Positions 62,853-64,000 of a stretch of 64,000 nucleotides of DNA are shown here, piece after piece. The DNA is taken from contig CBDCMO010000002.1 in NCBI GenBank assembly GCA_965219125.1, forward strand, positions 124,001-188,000, read 5' to 3'. A program made the translations under genes and the position numbers. The notes beneath the pieces are model-generated. The model saw only the letters and a list, made by a program, of their open reading frames with translations. It searched no databases and was not told the origin of the DNA. This DNA comes from JBBSOK01 sp965219125. Its GTDB lineage: Bacteria > Bacteroidota > Bacteroidia > Flavobacteriales > Flavobacteriaceae. Every line of letters begins with the position of its first letter. The first letter of the stretch is position 1.

Positions 62853-63173
62853 CTAATCAAGAAATGTAAACCATTGTTGAAATTTTTCACTTAAAAAAGG
62901 AATACCAACAACGCGATTGGTTGCGGCCAAAATAAAACAAATTATGTACCCAAAAAAAACGATAAGCCATATTATATCGCCAGACGCAGCATCAATCTGA
63001 CTTTGGATAATTGTCGCAACCAAAAACAATAAAAACAAACCAAACATATTTTTAATATGCCAAGTCGCAAAAGCATATTTATAATCTTGATTTAGAAAAA
63101 ATGCAAGAAAAAAACCTATGAAAGGCGCATAGGCTACAAGTGCAATTTTTTTTCCTTCGGGTTTGGATTCCAT
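62853..63173 (-). CDS. DUF4870-like small membrane protein, paralog
   Basis: A 106-residue protein with three membrane segments. Its motifs (KIALVAYAPFIGFFLAFFLN; FATWHIKN; FLSEKFQQWF) parallel those of the next gene (KTIAIISYITLIGLIIAFIM; FASFHIRQ; VQFQQWF). Start ATG at 63173 overlaps the dihydroorotase stop by one base (TAATG), so they are translationally coupled. Function unknown. Confidence 0.82.
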   Translation of the reverse strand: MESKPEGKKIALVAYAPFIGFFLAFFLNQDYKYAFATWHIKNMFGLFLLFLVATIIQSQIDAASGDIIWLIVFFGYIICFILAATNRVVGIPFLSEKFQQWFTFLD

Positions 63174-64000
63174 TATTTACTAATTTGAAGTTTGTTTTTA
63201 GCGTAAATTCCGTATGCTTTACCTTTCATTTTCTGCCCGAGAAAAGCCGAGTTTTTTGAAGTTGAAAGAATATCTTCTTTAGAAAAAATCCATTCAATAT
63301 TTGGATTAAAAAGTGTAAGATTTGCTTCAATACCTTCTGTAATTCCAAGACTCGGAATATTGAAAGTTGATTTTAAATTAAGTAAGGAATTTATTGCTTT
63401 TTCAGTACCTATAACCGAATTTAATGCGCCAAAGCAAGATTCTAGACCGATATTTCCAAAAGTGGCATTTTCAAATTCTATCTTTTTATGTTCTATATCT
63501 ATCGGGTCGTGATCACTTGTTACACCATCAATTATTCCTTCCTGCAATCCTTTTAGTAATGCTTTTAGGTCTGATGAAGTTCGCAAGGGCGGCATTAATT
63601 TATAGTTAGAATCAAAACCTTCCAACACAGCATCGGTCAAACATAAATTCGAGATTGATACACTGCACGTAACATTCAACCCTTTTTTCTTGGCCTCTTT
63701 TATAAGCTTTACAGAATTTTTTGTAGAAATTGTTGGAATATGTAATCTTCCGCCCGTGTATTCTAAAATTGATAAATCGCGCGTAATTTGAAGTTCTTCA
63801 GCAAGCGGTGGAATTCCTTTTAAACCTAAACGTGTACTATTTATATTTTCATTTACAATCCCAGTTGGCGCAATGGAATTATCCGAAGGAAAAGATTGTG
63901 TTAATCCATTAAAACCTTGCGCATATTGAAGCGCGATTTTCAACAGATTTGCATTTGCAATGGGTTTTTTATAGTCGTAAAATGAAACGGCTCCCTCATT
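63173..64000 (-). CDS. Dihydroorotase-like protein, 5' end outside window
   Basis: C-terminal 275 residues of an amidohydrolase of the dihydroorotase family (pyrimidine synthesis). The frame is open through the window edge (NEGAVSFYDYKKPIANANLL). Seen: LHIPTISTKNS, SISNLCLTD, TSDHDPIDIEHKKIEFENA and GNIGLES. The canonical DHAPH metal motif reads DHDPI here, and the HxR zinc motif is beyond the window, so whether it is an active PyrC or an inactive PyrX-type partner cannot be decided. Confidence 0.88.
   Translation of the reverse strand, partial: NEGAVSFYDYKKPIANANLLKIALQYAQGFNGLTQSFPSDNSIAPTGIVNENINSTRLGLKGIPPLAEELQITRDLSILEYTGGRLHIPTISTKNSVKLIKEAKKKGLNVTCSVSISNLCLTDAVLEGFDSNYKLMPPLRTSSDLKALLKGLQEGIIDGVTSDHDPIDIEHKKIEFENATFGNIGLESCFGALNSVIGTEKAINSLLNLKSTFNIPSLGITEGIEANLTLFNPNIEWIFSKEDILSTSKNSAFLGQKMKGKAYGIYAKNKLQISK

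Overview
The window is a piece of a low-GC Bacteroidota chromosome, most probably a flavobacterium (Flavobacteriaceae). Evidence read directly: AT-rich intergenic DNA, several TAnnTTTG-type -7 promoter elements that are specific to Bacteroidota, a protein with a type IX secretion C-terminal sorting domain, flavobacterial families (DUF4834, YfhO, FtsX/MacB permeases in series), and few Shine-Dalgarno sequences. No insertion sequence, phage, CRISPR array or rRNA was found. One tRNA gene (Ser-UGA) is present.

Layout. (1) 1-5.6 kb: a MacB/LolCDE-like ABC export module (two permeases, an ATPase, a TolC-type outer membrane factor). (2) 5.8-8.3 kb: two tandem short-chain dehydrogenases and a divergent alpha/beta hydrolase. 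(3) 8.8-26.1 kb: a molybdenum island. It carries a periplasmic PaoABC-type aldehyde oxidoreductase, an eleven-gene minus-strand operon (moaD-moaE-moaA-moaC-mobA-moeB/rhodanese-modA-TOBE-modB-modC-moeA) and a divergent plus-strand run (xdhC, mocA, fdhD, small protein, FdhF/YdeP-type oxidoreductase). The island supplies molybdate uptake, cofactor synthesis, both dinucleotide forms (MCD and MGD), two insertion factors and two client enzymes. The one expected step not seen is MogA/MoaB. (4) 26.2-28.9 kb: an AraC regulator divergent from a HbpS/GlcG-like protein and a glutathione-independent formaldehyde dehydrogenase, with repeat motifs in the shared control region. (5) 29.1-38.4 kb: tRNA-Ser, prfB with its programmed +1 frameshift, threonine aldolase, YbaB, an oligopeptidase, and a PLP enzyme pair (cysteine-synthase-like plus alpha-oxoamine synthase) that may make sulfonolipid (capnine) precursors. 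(6) 38.4-47.7 kb: a frameshifted N-acetylmuramoyl-alanine amidase, envelope proteins, YfhO, a glycosyltransferase and an Asn/Thr/Ser/Arg-rich secreted protein with a sigma-54-like promoter. (7) 48-52 kb: uvrA, an ECF sigma factor and a 50-residue protein behind it. (8) 52.2-57.4 kb: a cluster of secreted or lipoprotein genes of unknown function, including a large HExxH protein whose gene is split by a one-base homopolymer contraction and a Sel1-repeat protein with a T9SS sorting domain. (9) 57.6-64 kb: housekeeping genes (nth, bcp, a metallo-beta-lactamase-fold hydrolase, an esterase, DUF4870-like proteins, dihydroorotase running off the end).

Most of the window is recognisable. The least explained parts are the secreted cluster at 52-57 kb, the hairpin/ACTAACCAACCAA element found at two places around 46.3 and 48.0 kb, and the small proteins at 51957 and 52322. 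Two genes (amidase and HExxH protein) are both broken by a missing A in a short A run, so sequence error has to be excluded before treating either as a real pseudogene. No system that is clearly new could be proved from sequence reading alone.
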